This document shows positions 54,538 to 63,604 of a stretch of DNA of 64,000 bases, piece by piece (the stretch's first letter is position 1; each line of letters starts with the position of its first letter). Under the pieces are notes generated by a model that worked only from the letters and a program-made list of their open reading frames with translations, was not told where the DNA came from and searched no databases. The position numbers and the translations under genes were made by a program. The stretch comes from Streptomyces sp. MspMP-M5 (GTDB taxonomy: Bacteria > Actinomycetota > Actinomycetes > Streptomycetales > Streptomycetaceae), in assembly GCF_000373585.1 (NCBI RefSeq), contig NZ_KB891891.1, positions 40,271-104,270 of the forward strand, written 5' to 3'.

Positions 54538-56487
54538 TCACCGACAACTGATCCGCGCCCGCGCCCAGTCCCCCAGCGCCACCAGATCGCCCGCCCCCCA
54601 CGGCTCGACCACCAGGCGCAGCGTCTTCCGCCCCACCAACGGGACATGCACCGGCACCGCCGCCGCCCCGCCGCGCACGACCGCCGACCGCCACAGCCGC
54701 ACCCCGTCCGCGTACACCGAGAAGCGCAGCGCACCCAGCCCCAGGCCGAGGTCGTCCACGCCGGCCACCGCGTCGTACGCCGTGCACTGCCGGTTGAGGT
54801 CGATGACCACCGAGGACGAGGCGTGCACGCTCACCCCGTAGGGGTAGACCGTCCCGCCGATGCTCGGATGGTGCCGCCGCCACAGCCAGCTGCTGTCGAG
54901 CGTCCGGACCTCCGGCCCCGTGCCGTCCCCCGCGAAGTCGTAGTCCAGCGCGTCGACTTGATAGGTCGTCGTCGGCGGCGTGGGGACAGGAGTCGGCGTG
55001 GCTGTCGGCGTCGACGTAGGCGTCGGCGTCGGCGTGGGCATCGGCCCAGGCGTGGCCGAAGGAGCCGGCTTCGGCACCACCGGAGTGGGCGTCGGGGCGG
55101 CCGGTGCACGGACCGCCTCGGACGCCGCCGGGGTGGGCGTCTGCGTGGGCGTCGGCGTCGGCTCGGGCACCGGCTTGGCCCCCGGGGCGCCGCCCGGCGC
55201 CCGCGGGGTGTGCGACGGCGCCGGGGCGGGCACGGCCGACGGCCGCGGCTGCGCCCGCGGGTGCGGCGCCGGCTCCGGCGACCCGGCCAGCGCGATCGCC
55301 AGCGCCGCGCCCGCCGCGACCACCAGCCCGGCCCCGATGCCGATCTTCACCGGCGCGGCCAGCCCCTCGCCCGCGGCCGCCCCGCCGGCGCCGCCCGACG
55401 CCCCGGAACCGGACCCCGACGCGGCCGCAGCCGCCCCGGCCCCGGCGACTCCGGCCACCGCGGCGGCGCCCTTGACGGCGTACCCCGCCGCGAACCAGCC
55501 GACGACCGCGACCGGCAGCAGCGCCCCGATCCGCTCGTTGACGTCCGCGACCTCCAGCGCCGCGCTCCGGCACCGCGCGCACTCCTCCAGATGCTTGCGC
55601 AGCCCCCGCTCGGCCCGCATCCGGAGCCCGCCCCGGGCATACGCGCCGAGCCGGTCGGCGTACCGCGCGCAGGCGCCGCCCGCGGTCAGCGACTGGCTCA
55701 CATGCGCCTGCAGATACGCCTGCTTGAGCCCTTCCCGGGCGCGGTGCGCCAGCACGGCGGTGGCGTTGGCGGTCAGCCCGAGCAGCGGCGCGACCTCGCT
55801 CGGCGACTCGTCCTCGACGGTGGTGTGCCACAGCACCGTCTGATAGCGCTCCGGCAGGCTGCGGAACGCCTGCACCGCCAGGGTCTGCTCGGCCTCGTGC
55901 ATCGCCCGCACGTCCGCGCCCGGATCCAGGGTGTCGTCGTCCAGCGCCGCACCGGCCGCCGACACCGCGAACACCGCGAAGTCCTCGACCAGTTGCTCCC
56001 GCCGGGCGGTTTTCGCCCAGTGCGCAGCGACCCGCCGGACGGTCGTCAGCAGATAGGCGCGGACCGCCGTATCCGGCCCCGCCCCGCCGCGCACCGCCTG
56101 GAGGGTCCGCGCGAAGACCTCGCCGGTCAGGTCCTCGGCGGTGTGGGCGTCCCGGCAGCAGCCGCGCGCGTACCGGCGCACCGCCTCGGCATGCCGGCGG
56201 TACAGCTCCTCGTAGGCGCTGTCGTCCCCGGTCCGCAACGCGGCGACCAGCGCGGCGTCGGACGGCGGCAGCCCCGCCCCCCGCTCCTCGGCCGCCCCGT
56301 CCGCCGGCTCGTCGGAGGGCCGCTCCGGCCGCCGGGAGCGGCTGCGCTGCGCCGGCACACTGGGCCCGGTCTCCTCCGTGCCGTCGCCCGGGGGCGCCGC
56401 GGCCGGCGGCCCGGCCTGGCCCGGCACTTGGTCCGACGGCCGTTCCGCGCTCTCGTCGCGCCGCTCGTCCCGCCCGTCAACACCCAT
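54538..56487 (-). CDS. Membrane-tethered ECF sigma factor with zinc-finger and extracellular NPCBM-like domain
   Basis: A 649-residue protein with four parts. (1) After a disordered N terminus, ECF sigma region 2 (DDSAYEELYRRHAEAVRRYA near 88-107) and region 4 (SLPERYQTVLWHTTVEDESP, then EVAPLLGLTANATAVL). (2) A zinc-binding anti-sigma-like motif HLEECARC. (3) One or two hydrophobic segments (LLPVAVVGWFAAGYAV; IGIGAGLVVAAGAALAIALAG) and a Pro/Thr-rich outer linker. (4) Residues 506-649, an NPCBM-like carbohydrate-binding domain (YPYGVSVHASSSVVIDL, AGVDDLGLGLG, WARARISC). This resembles ECF group 52 as I know it. Sensor, anti-sigma and sigma in one chain imply release by proteolysis or signalling through the membrane. 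ATG 56487. Confidence 0.92.
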   Translation of the reverse strand: MGVDGRDERRDESAERPSDQVPGQAGPPAAAPPGDGTEETGPSVPAQRSRSRRPERPSDEPADGAAEERGAGLPPSDAALVAALRTGDDSAYEELYRRHAEAVRRYARGCCRDAHTAEDLTGEVFARTLQAVRGGAGPDTAVRAYLLTTVRRVAAHWAKTARREQLVEDFAVFAVSAAGAALDDDTLDPGADVRAMHEAEQTLAVQAFRSLPERYQTVLWHTTVEDESPSEVAPLLGLTANATAVLAHRAREGLKQAYLQAHVSQSLTAGGACARYADRLGAYARGGLRMRAERGLRKHLEECARCRSAALEVADVNERIGALLPVAVVGWFAAGYAVKGAAAVAGVAGAGAAAAASGSGSGASGGAGGAAAGEGLAAPVKIGIGAGLVVAAGAALAIALAGSPEPAPHPRAQPRPSAVPAPAPSHTPRAPGGAPGAKPVPEPTPTPTQTPTPAASEAVRAPAAPTPTPVVPKPAPSATPGPMPTPTPTPTSTPTATPTPVPTPPTTTYQVDALDYDFAGDGTGPEVRTLDSSWLWRRHHPSIGGTVYPYGVSVHASSSVVIDLNRQCTAYDAVAGVDDLGLGLGALRFSVYADGVRLWRSAVVRGGAAAVPVHVPLVGRKTLRLVVEPWGAGDLVALGDWARARISCR

Positions 56488-56696
56488 CGCCCAGGCCCCC
56501 GAAGCCGCCGTCGCACCGCACCACGGCGCAAGCGTGCCACACCCGCCGCCCGGGCTTCAGGGCTCGGGCGGGCAACCACTCCTCCGGGGCGGCCGCACTG
56601 GCGTTCACCCATACGGGACGGCCGTCCACGGCCGGCGCACCCGGGGACCGCCGCCCCACCGGGAGGCCCCGCACCCGGGACCCCCCGACGCGCACA

Positions 56697-56743
56697 CCGG
56701 CTCCACGGGAGCGCGCCGTGCGGCACCCCCACCGTGGAGCCGG
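56697..56743 (-). terminator. Hairpin downstream of the TetR gene
   Basis: CCGGCTCCACGG (56697-56708) pairs perfectly with 56732-56743, 23-nt loop, in the gap between the TetR stop and the sigma-factor start. Confidence 0.55.
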
Positions 56744-56753
56744 CCGCCGCACC

Positions 56754-57554
56754 TCACCGGGCGGGACGCGACCGCAGCCCTTCCAGCAGGATCTCCAGCA
56801 GCCGCGCGGACGCCGCCTGCTGCTGCCCCGGATCGGGCAGCGCGGGCGCGCCCGTGGCGATGACCAGCAGCACATCGGAGACCGTGACATCGGCCCGCAG
56901 CGCACCCGCCGCCCGGGCCCGCTCCACCAGCCGCCCGACGACGTCCAGCAGCGCCTGCCCGCCGGCCGTCGCCTCGGACTCGGCGCCCGCCCGCGGCGCA
57001 TCCGCCTCACCGGGCGCCACCCGCTGCAACGGCACCCGGGCCTCGGTGCCGCCCTCCGGCAGCCGCGGCTCGCCCGCACCTCCCGGCGCCCGCTCCTCGC
57101 CCGCGTCCACCCGCAGGATGCCCGGCGGCAGCAGCCGCCCGGCCCCCGAGGCGACCGACGTCCGCAGGAAGCGCGCCAGCGCCGACCACGGGTCGTCCTC
57201 CTGGCCCAGTGCGGCCCTCGCCTGCTCGGTCAGCCGGGCGGTCTCCTCCTCGGCTATCCGCCGGACCAGCACGTCCTTGCTCGGGAAGCGGCGGTAGACC
57301 GTCCCCACTCCGACCCGGGCGCGGCGCGCCACGTCCTCCATCGGCGCGCCGTACCCCAGCTCGCCGAAGACCTCGCGGGCCGCCCGGAGCACATGCTCCA
57401 GATTGCGCTGGGCGTCCACCCGCAGCGGTGTGCTCCGGCCGTTGGCGCCGGTCGCCGCGCCCGTTCCGTTGCCGTTGCCGCCGGTGCCGTTCGCACCGTC
57501 GGAGGCGGCGGTCACCGTGAGCGCCGCCGACCATTGAGAGCCCTGAATGTGCAT
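56754..57554 (-). CDS. TetR-family transcriptional regulator
   Basis: A 266-residue protein. A Gly/Asn/Thr-rich leader of about 40 residues precedes the TetR HTH (NLEHVLRAAREVFGELGYGAP, then MEDVARRARVGVGTVYRRFPSKDVL). The C-terminal ligand domain carries an unusual charged insert (RVDAGEERAPGGAGEPRLPEG in part). It is divergent from the NADH dehydrogenase gene with a 436-nt spacer, so it may control it. ATG 57554 (MHIQGSQW) is used; ATG 57644 in frame is less likely because the promoter boxes overlap it. Confidence 0.9.
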   Translation of the reverse strand: MHIQGSQWSAALTVTAASDGANGTGGNGNGTGAATGANGRSTPLRVDAQRNLEHVLRAAREVFGELGYGAPMEDVARRARVGVGTVYRRFPSKDVLVRRIAEEETARLTEQARAALGQEDDPWSALARFLRTSVASGAGRLLPPGILRVDAGEERAPGGAGEPRLPEGGTEARVPLQRVAPGEADAPRAGAESEATAGGQALLDVVGRLVERARAAGALRADVTVSDVLLVIATGAPALPDPGQQQAASARLLEILLEGLRSRPAR

Positions 57555-57639
57555 AAGTGATCCCCCGGTAATGACGTCTCCCCCCGGAGACTCCCCGCCC
57601 TGACGGTCGGGGCCACCCGACGAGAGGGTGCACCCCAAC

Positions 57640-57669
57640 GACATACGAACATAGTTGAGCCCGCGTCAA
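57640..57669 (-). promoter_or_regulatory. Probable promoter of the TetR gene
   Basis: On the minus strand TTGACG (57669-57664), an 18-nt spacer and TATGTC (57645-57640), about 85 nt before ATG 57554. The rest of the spacer 57555-57990 shows no gene; GAGGAG at 57978-57983 is the ribosome binding site for the plus-strand gene. Confidence 0.6.
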
Positions 57670-57990
57670 GATTGAAGGGGGCGCTCCGCACCCCGTGCCC
57701 CCCGATCGGCCCAATGGCCCCGATCCGCCCCGCTCGCCCGTCCTTCCACTCCGCGCCAATCTCCGCCTGACCAGCGTACTTCGCACCGCTCGGCCGGAAT
57801 GTCCGACTCCGCACCGCCGCCCGCCGCGGACATACTTTTCGCCCCGCCTGTGGACAAAGGCGTTCCGGCAGTGCGTCATGGAACAGTGCTGTGCGCGCCG
57901 GGGGCACAGCGCCCGACGGTGGCCGCGCCGCCCGCCCGGCCGCCCGCTCGGTGGCGCCCCGGCCTGGTCGACACCGTGAGGAGAACCTCT

Positions 57991-59388
57991 GTGAAGACTG
58001 CGTCCTCGGAGCATGCGGATGCCGTGGCGCGCATCCTGGTGGTCGGCGGCGGCTACGTGGGGATGTACACCGCCCTGCGGCTGCAGCGGACGCTCCGGCA
58101 GGAGCTGCGACAGGGCACGGTCGAGATCGTCGTCGTCGACCCCGAGCCGTACATGACGTACCAGCCGTTCCTGCCGGAGGCCGCCGCCGGCGCCATCTCC
58201 CCGCGCCATGTCGTCGTCCCGCTGCGCCGCGTCCTGCCGCACTGCACCGTCGTCATCGGCGAGGTCACCGCCCTCGACCACGACGCGCGCACGGCCACCA
58301 TCTCCACCCTGGCCGCCGAGCAGGCCGGCGCCGCCGCCCTCACCTTCGCCTACGACGAACTGGTCCTCGCGCCCGGATCGGTCTCCCGCACCCTCCCCGT
58401 CCCCGGCCTGGCCGACGTCGGCATCGGCTTCAAGACCGTCGAGGAGGCCATCGGACTGCGCAACCACGTCCTCGAACAGCTCGACATCGCCTCCTCCACC
58501 CGCGACCCCGAGATCCGCGACGCGGCGCTGACCTTCGTCTTCGTCGGCGGCGGCTTCGCCGGCGTGGAGGCCCTGGCCGAGCTGGAGGACATGGCCCGCT
58601 ACGCCGCCCGCTACTACCACAACGTCCGCCCCGAGGACATGAAGTGGATGCTGGTCGAGGCGACCGGCCGGATCCTGCCCGAGGTCGGCCCCGACATGGG
58701 CCGCTACACCGTCCGCGAGCTGCGCGCCCGCAACATCGACGTCCGGCTGGAGACCCGCCTGGAGTCCTGCGAGAAGCGCGTCGTCCGGCTCAGCGACGGC
58801 TCCCGCTTCCCCACCAGGACGGTGGTGTGGACCGCCGGCGTCAAACCGCACCCCCTCGTGGCCGCGAGCGGGCTCCCCCTGACCGACCGGGGCCGCCTCA
58901 AGTGCACCGCCGCGCTCCAGGTGGACGGCGTGGCACACGCGTGGTCGGCCGGCGACGCCGCCGCCGTCCCCGACCTCACGGCCCCGCCGCCCGCCACCCC
59001 CGACGCCCCCCGCGCCACCTGCGCCCCCAACGCCCAGCACGCCGTCCGCCAGGCCAGGGTGCTCGCCGAGAACCTCACCGCCGCCCTGCGCGGCGGCGAG
59101 CTCCGCAACTACGAGCACGCCTACGTCGGTTCGGTGGCCTCGCTCGGCCTGCACAAGGGCGTCGCCCACGTCTACGGCCGCAAACTCAAGGGCTACCCGG
59201 CGTGGTTCATGCACCGCGCCTACCACCTCAGCCGGGTGCCCACCTTCAACCGCAAGGCCCGGATTCTCGCCGAATGGACCCTCGCCGGACTCTTCAAGCG
59301 CGAGATCGTCTCCCTCGGCTCGCTGGAGAACCCGCGCGCCGAATTCGAACTCGCCGCGGGCACCGGCCGGCACAACGAAACCAGCTGA
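57991..59388 (+). CDS. Type II NADH dehydrogenase-like FAD/NAD(P) oxidoreductase
   Basis: A 465-residue two-dinucleotide-fold flavoprotein. The FAD loop is RILVVGGGYVGMYTALRL (near 13-30), the NADH loop TFVFVGGGFAGVEALAEL (near 184-201), with TVVWTAGVKPHP and the FAD-contacting AWSAGDAAAVPD typical of Ndh-2. A C-terminal membrane-contact part (KLKGYPAWFMHRAYHLSRVP) supports a quinone-reducing enzyme on the inner face of the membrane that does not pump protons. GTG 57991 has GAGGAG 7 nt upstream. It is divergent from a TetR gene. Confidence 0.92.
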   Translation: MKTASSEHADAVARILVVGGGYVGMYTALRLQRTLRQELRQGTVEIVVVDPEPYMTYQPFLPEAAAGAISPRHVVVPLRRVLPHCTVVIGEVTALDHDARTATISTLAAEQAGAAALTFAYDELVLAPGSVSRTLPVPGLADVGIGFKTVEEAIGLRNHVLEQLDIASSTRDPEIRDAALTFVFVGGGFAGVEALAELEDMARYAARYYHNVRPEDMKWMLVEATGRILPEVGPDMGRYTVRELRARNIDVRLETRLESCEKRVVRLSDGSRFPTRTVVWTAGVKPHPLVAASGLPLTDRGRLKCTAALQVDGVAHAWSAGDAAAVPDLTAPPPATPDAPRATCAPNAQHAVRQARVLAENLTAALRGGELRNYEHAYVGSVASLGLHKGVAHVYGRKLKGYPAWFMHRAYHLSRVPTFNRKARILAEWTLAGLFKREIVSLGSLENPRAEFELAAGTGRHNETS

Positions 59389-59514
59389 CCGGCCGCCCCA
59401 CCAGGGACGTTGACCACCCGCCCGGCTGCCGCACGCCGGCCGCCCCGGCACCGTGAACTACGCCCCGGCGCCCGGCGTCTGACGGAAGACCGTCCGGTCG
59501 GCCACACTGGACGT

Positions 59515-59670
59515 GTGACCATGGGTGGGCTCGTATCTGCGAAGAGTGACAATCACGAGGATTCAGGACGTTTGCTGCATTCCGCCAGAGGGTGCCGATC
59601 GTGCTCCCCGCCCCGCCCCGGGGCCTGCTCCCACACCGACGGCCCGACCCCGCGCGACGACGCGAAGTAA
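59515..59670 (+). CDS. Possible short leader ORF before the SpoIIE-type phosphatase gene
   Basis: GTG 59515 (or ATG 59521) opens a 51-codon frame, VTMGGLVSAKSDNHEDSG..., which stops at a TAA directly in front of the GAGG ribosome binding site of the next gene (start 59684). It contains three cysteines (CRSC and GAC). It could be a real small protein or coupling leader, or chance. Coding bias is only moderate. Confidence 0.3.
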   Translation: MTMGGLVSAKSDNHEDSGRLLHSARGCRSCSPPRPGACSHTDGPTPRDDAK

Positions 59671-59683
59671 GAGGTACCCCTCC

Positions 59684-61441
59684 GTGATCTTCACGCGCTG
59701 GAGCGCCAAGTTCCCCGGCACACAGCGGCGCACCGCCGCCCGGTCCGACCGCGCCGCCACCCCGCCCGCAGGACCCACGGCGCACCCCGCCGCGCCCGCC
59801 GGCACCGACGACGCGCCCGCCGCCGTCCCCGCCGCCCGCGCCGAGGACCTCACCGGCGAGGACACCCCGCCGCCCGCCGCGCCGCCGACCGTCGACGCGC
59901 TCTCCGTCCACGACATCCTCGGCACCATCCCCGCCCTGGTCGCCGTCGTCTACGGCCCCGAGCACCGCATCGCCTACGTCAACAGCGCCTACGCCGGCGT
60001 CTTCGGCCCCCGCCCGGCCGGCCGCACCGCCCGCGAGGCCCTCCCCGAGCTCGGCGAACTGGGCCTGCTGCCCCTGATGGACCAGGTCCTGCGCAGCGGA
60101 AAACCACGCACCGTCAAGTCCCGCAAGGTCCCGGCCGGCGCCGGCGGCGACCGCGCCCGCGACGGCTACTACACCTTCACCTGCACCCCCATCGAGGTCG
60201 CCGCCAGCGGCCCGGCACCCGACCCCGAGGTCGCCTGCGTCGCCCCGCACAAGGGCGTCCTGGTCTTCGGCGCCGAGGTCACCGACCAGATCGAGTCCGC
60301 CGAACGGCTGCGCGCCAGCGAGGCCCGCCAGCGCGCCGCCGCGGTCACCCTCCAGCGCTCCCTCCTGCCCCAGGAACTGGAGCAGCCCGACGACCTGCGC
60401 GTCGCCGCCACCTACCAGCCCGGCGGCACCGACGCCGCGGTCGGCGGCGACTGGTACGACGTCATCACCCTCGGCGCCGGCCGCACCGCCCTGGTCATCG
60501 GCGACGTCATGGGCCGCGGGGTGCGCGCCGCCGCCGTCATGGGCCAGCTCCGCACCGCCGTCCGCGCCTACGCCCGCCTCGACCTCCCGCCCCACGAGGT
60601 CCTCCAGCTCCTGGACGGCCTGGCCGCCGAGATCGACGCCAGCCAGATCGCCACCTGCGTCTACGCCGTCCACGACCCCAACGAGGGCCGCCTGGTCTAC
60701 GCCTCGGCCGGCCACCTGCCGCTGCTCGTCCGCGACGCCGACGGCACCGTCCGCCGGGCCGCCGAACCCACCGGCCCGCCGCTCGGCACCGGCGGCTGGC
60801 TGCACACCTCCGGCTCCATCCCGCTCAGCCCCGGCAGCAGCGCCGTCCTCTACACCGACGGCCTCGTCGAACGCCGCGACAAGGACATCGACGACGGCGT
60901 CGCCGCCCTGGAGCGCGCCTTCGCCGGCGCCACCGGCACCCCCGACATCGTCTGCGACCGGCTGCTGCGCTCCCTGGGCATCACCGCCGCCCACGACGAC
61001 GACGTCGCCATCCTCGTCGTCCAGAACCCGGTCCGCACCGGGCACGACGCCGAGCTGTTCCACAACGCCGCCCTCGAACTCCACGGCGGCACCGAGGCGG
61101 CACCCCGCGCCCGCGCCTTCGCCTCCGGCGTCCTCGCCTCCTGGCGCTTCTCCCCGGAACTCCACGACCTCGGCGTCCTGGCCGCCAGCGAACTCGTCGC
61201 CAACTCCCTCCAGCACGGCACACCGCCGATGCGCCTGCGGCTGCGCCGCACCGACCGCCGCCTGATCATCGAGGTCACCGACGGCGACGACCACCTGCCC
61301 CGCCGCCGGCGGGCCGAGCCCGTCGACGAGACCGGCCGCGGCATCTCGATCGTCGCCACCATCGCCTCCGCCTGGGGCTCCCGCCGCACCCCCGGCGGCG
61401 GCAAGGCCGTCTGGTGCGAATTCGCCCTGCCCAGGGGCTGA
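59684..61441 (+). CDS. PAS-SpoIIE phosphatase-HATPase regulator
   Basis: A 585-residue cytosolic protein with three domains. A PAS-like sensor lies near residues 70-175 (ALVAVVYGPEHRIAYVNSAY). A SpoIIE/RsbU PP2C domain lies near 215-440 with GGDWYDVITL, IGDVMGRGVRA, SAGHLPLLV, LYTDGLVERR and HDDDVAILVV. A C-terminal RsbW-like HATPase follows (LAASELVANSLQHG, DETGRGISIVATIASAWGS). Such proteins combine the phosphatase and anti-sigma kinase ends of a partner-switching cascade. GTG 59684 follows GAGG; upstream in-frame codons lack bias. Confidence 0.93.
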   Translation: MIFTRWSAKFPGTQRRTAARSDRAATPPAGPTAHPAAPAGTDDAPAAVPAARAEDLTGEDTPPPAAPPTVDALSVHDILGTIPALVAVVYGPEHRIAYVNSAYAGVFGPRPAGRTAREALPELGELGLLPLMDQVLRSGKPRTVKSRKVPAGAGGDRARDGYYTFTCTPIEVAASGPAPDPEVACVAPHKGVLVFGAEVTDQIESAERLRASEARQRAAAVTLQRSLLPQELEQPDDLRVAATYQPGGTDAAVGGDWYDVITLGAGRTALVIGDVMGRGVRAAAVMGQLRTAVRAYARLDLPPHEVLQLLDGLAAEIDASQIATCVYAVHDPNEGRLVYASAGHLPLLVRDADGTVRRAAEPTGPPLGTGGWLHTSGSIPLSPGSSAVLYTDGLVERRDKDIDDGVAALERAFAGATGTPDIVCDRLLRSLGITAAHDDDVAILVVQNPVRTGHDAELFHNAALELHGGTEAAPRARAFASGVLASWRFSPELHDLGVLAASELVANSLQHGTPPMRLRLRRTDRRLIIEVTDGDDHLPRRRRAEPVDETGRGISIVATIASAWGSRRTPGGGKAVWCEFALPRG

Positions 61442-61559
61442 CCCGGGACCGCAAGCCGAGGCCCGGCCACGGACCGAGCCCGCCCGCCGTCCCACGACCT
61501 TTACGGCGCCCGGCCGGTGCGGCGCCGCGTCACCGGCTAGCACCGCACCGGCCCGCACC

Positions 61560-62855
61560 TCACACGGCCGCGGCCACCGGATCGGCCTCCGCCCGCTGCG
61601 CGGGCACCGCGACCGCCCGGTGCGGCTGGTCCTGGGCCGGGCTGAGCATCCGCCCCAGCTGCAGCGCCAGCACCGTGATCCCCACCGCGCACGCCACGAG
61701 CATCGCGATGTACGCGACATACATCCCGTGCCCGACCATCAGCGCCCCCACGGCCGGCCCGACCGCCAGCGCCAACTGCTTGACCAGCGCGAACGCCGAG
61801 TTGTACTGGCCTATCAGCGAGGCCGGCGCCAGATCCGCCACCAGCGGCGCCACCGTCGGCGACAGCAGCGACTCCCCGATGCCGAACAGCGCGTACGTGG
61901 AGATCAGCAGCACGGTCGCCACCACCTGGCTCCCGTGCACCAGCCCGGACAGCCCGGCGGCTATCCAGGCCACCGTCCAGACCATGCCCACCAGCGCCAT
62001 CACCCGGCTCCGGCGCCGCCGCTCGACCAGCTTCAGCACCACGAACTGCGCCGCCACGATCGCCGCCGTGTTGGCCGCCAGCGCGATCCCCAGCGTGGCC
62101 GGCTCGATCCGGGTGACCTCCGTGGCATACGCCGCCAGCCCCGACTCGAACTGCCCGTAGCAGGCGAAGAACAGCACGAAGCCCAGCACGCACAGCCACA
62201 TCATCCGCCGGTCGCCGAACAGCGCCCGCCAGGCACCCCTGGCCCGCTCCTCGGTCGGCACCGCGTCCTCGACCTTCGGCGCCCGCGGCAGCCGCACGGT
62301 CGCGATCGCCGCCCCCAGCACCAGGAACATCACGGCTTCTATGGCGAACAGCCGCACAAAGCTCGACGCATGCGCCTCGTCGACCAGCTGACCACCGACC
62401 AGGCCGCCTATGCCCAGCCCCAGGTTGTTCAGGAAGAACTGCGTGGCGAACGCCCGCGACCGGGTCACCGTCGTCGAGCACCACACGATCATCGTGGCCA
62501 GCGCCGGCTGGATCACCGCGATACCGGCCCCCAGCGCCACCGCCGACGCGACGACCATCGGCTCGGACTCCGACAGCCCTATCCCCAGGGACCCGACGGC
62601 GGCCGCGACCGTACCGGCGACGGCCACCGGCAGCGGACCCCGCCGATCGATGGCCCGCCCGGTCAGCGGCAGCACGACCAGCGCGGAGATCGCCAGCATC
62701 GCCAGCACCACACCAGCCGTACTCGCACCGAGATGCCGCACGTTCGCCACGTAGACGTACAGATACGGCACGGTGAAGCCGTTGCCGAACGCGCTCAGCG
62801 CGTTCCCCAGCTGGATCCGGCGCAGCGCGGCGCCCATCGCGGTGGTCACACTCAC
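61560..62855 (-). CDS. MFS transporter
   Basis: A 431-residue membrane protein with about 12 hydrophobic segments. The A motif is LTGRAIDRRGPLPVAV near residues 64-79, and the second half repeats the pattern (VLKLVERRRRSRVMAL). It is probably an exporter; the substrate cannot be told. It starts at GTG 62855 and is divergent from a MarR gene 188 nt away, the usual design of a MarR-controlled efflux pump. Confidence 0.92.
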   Translation of the reverse strand: MSVTTAMGAALRRIQLGNALSAFGNGFTVPYLYVYVANVRHLGASTAGVVLAMLAISALVVLPLTGRAIDRRGPLPVAVAGTVAAAVGSLGIGLSESEPMVVASAVALGAGIAVIQPALATMIVWCSTTVTRSRAFATQFFLNNLGLGIGGLVGGQLVDEAHASSFVRLFAIEAVMFLVLGAAIATVRLPRAPKVEDAVPTEERARGAWRALFGDRRMMWLCVLGFVLFFACYGQFESGLAAYATEVTRIEPATLGIALAANTAAIVAAQFVVLKLVERRRRSRVMALVGMVWTVAWIAAGLSGLVHGSQVVATVLLISTYALFGIGESLLSPTVAPLVADLAPASLIGQYNSAFALVKQLALAVGPAVGALMVGHGMYVAYIAMLVACAVGITVLALQLGRMLSPAQDQPHRAVAVPAQRAEADPVAAAV

Positions 62856-62963
62856 CTACCTAGGTCAGGTCATGAAGACGGATACGAGCCGGAACCCCGA
62901 GCCGAGCAGAGAAGGCGCCCGCGACGCCCGGACGTCCAAGGCCGGACAGTCACACCCTCAAGA

Positions 62964-63036
62964 CTTCAACTCTAAAGTTCGAAGCTAAAGACTACACGAC
63001 GAAGAACTTCAACGCCAATGACTTTCGTGTCATACT
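62964..63036. promoter_or_regulatory. MarR/MFS shared regulatory region with promoter of the MarR gene
   Basis: The A/T-rich block holds CTTCAACT...AGTTCGAAG (about 62966-62986, arms offset by one base) and a second ACTTCAAC at 63006-63013, candidate MarR sites. TTCAAC (63008-63013), a 17-nt spacer and CATACT (63031-63036) form a promoter whose start falls on the MarR ATG (63044), so the mRNA is leaderless. The second ACTTCAAC overlaps the -35. Confidence 0.6.
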
Positions 63037-63043
63037 GCGCCGC

Positions 63044-63604
63044 ATGTCAGAGCCCTCAGATGCGGCCACCGGCGGCACCGAGCCGAGCCTCGAGGAACAG
63101 ATCGCGGCCTACCAACGCGAGTTCCAGGACCTCGACCCCCAGGTGGAGCAGGTCGTCTCCGCACTCCAGCGCCTCAACCGGCGGATGAACGTCGCTTACG
63201 GACGGCAGACCGCCACCCTCGGCATCAGCAACGCCGAATGGGAGGTCCTCAAGGCCCTCGTCGTCTCCGGCGCGCCCTACCGCATGGGCCCCGGCGAACT
63301 CGCCAAGCGCCTCGGCCTCACCCCGGCCGCCATGACCCACCGCATCGACCGACTGGCGAACGAGGGCCTGGTGACCCGCGAGCGCGACGAGACCAACCGC
63401 GTCCGCGTCATCGTCGAGCTGACCCACGAGGGCCGCGAGAAGTGGACAGAGGCGATGCGCATGGCGACGGTCTTCGAGGAGGACCTCCTCCAGGACCTCT
63501 CCGGCGAGGAACGCCGCGTCCTCGGTGACGCGTTGACCCGCCTGCTGCGCCGCGTCGAGGACACCCAGCCGGACGCCGACGGCCGCCTGAGCGACCTCGA
63601 CTGA
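63044..63604 (+). CDS. MarR-family transcriptional regulator
   Basis: A 186-residue protein with the MarR winged helix near residues 65-130: NAEWEVLKALVVSGAP, then MGPGELAKRLGLTPAAMTHRIDRLANEGLVTR, and the wing with DETNRVRVIVELT. Dimerising helices lie at both ends. It is divergent from an MFS gene and likely represses it and itself. ATG 63044 sits 7 nt after the -10 hexamer. An rRNA operon leader follows. Confidence 0.93.
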   Translation: MSEPSDAATGGTEPSLEEQIAAYQREFQDLDPQVEQVVSALQRLNRRMNVAYGRQTATLGISNAEWEVLKALVVSGAPYRMGPGELAKRLGLTPAAMTHRIDRLANEGLVTRERDETNRVRVIVELTHEGREKWTEAMRMATVFEEDLLQDLSGEERRVLGDALTRLLRRVEDTQPDADGRLSDLD

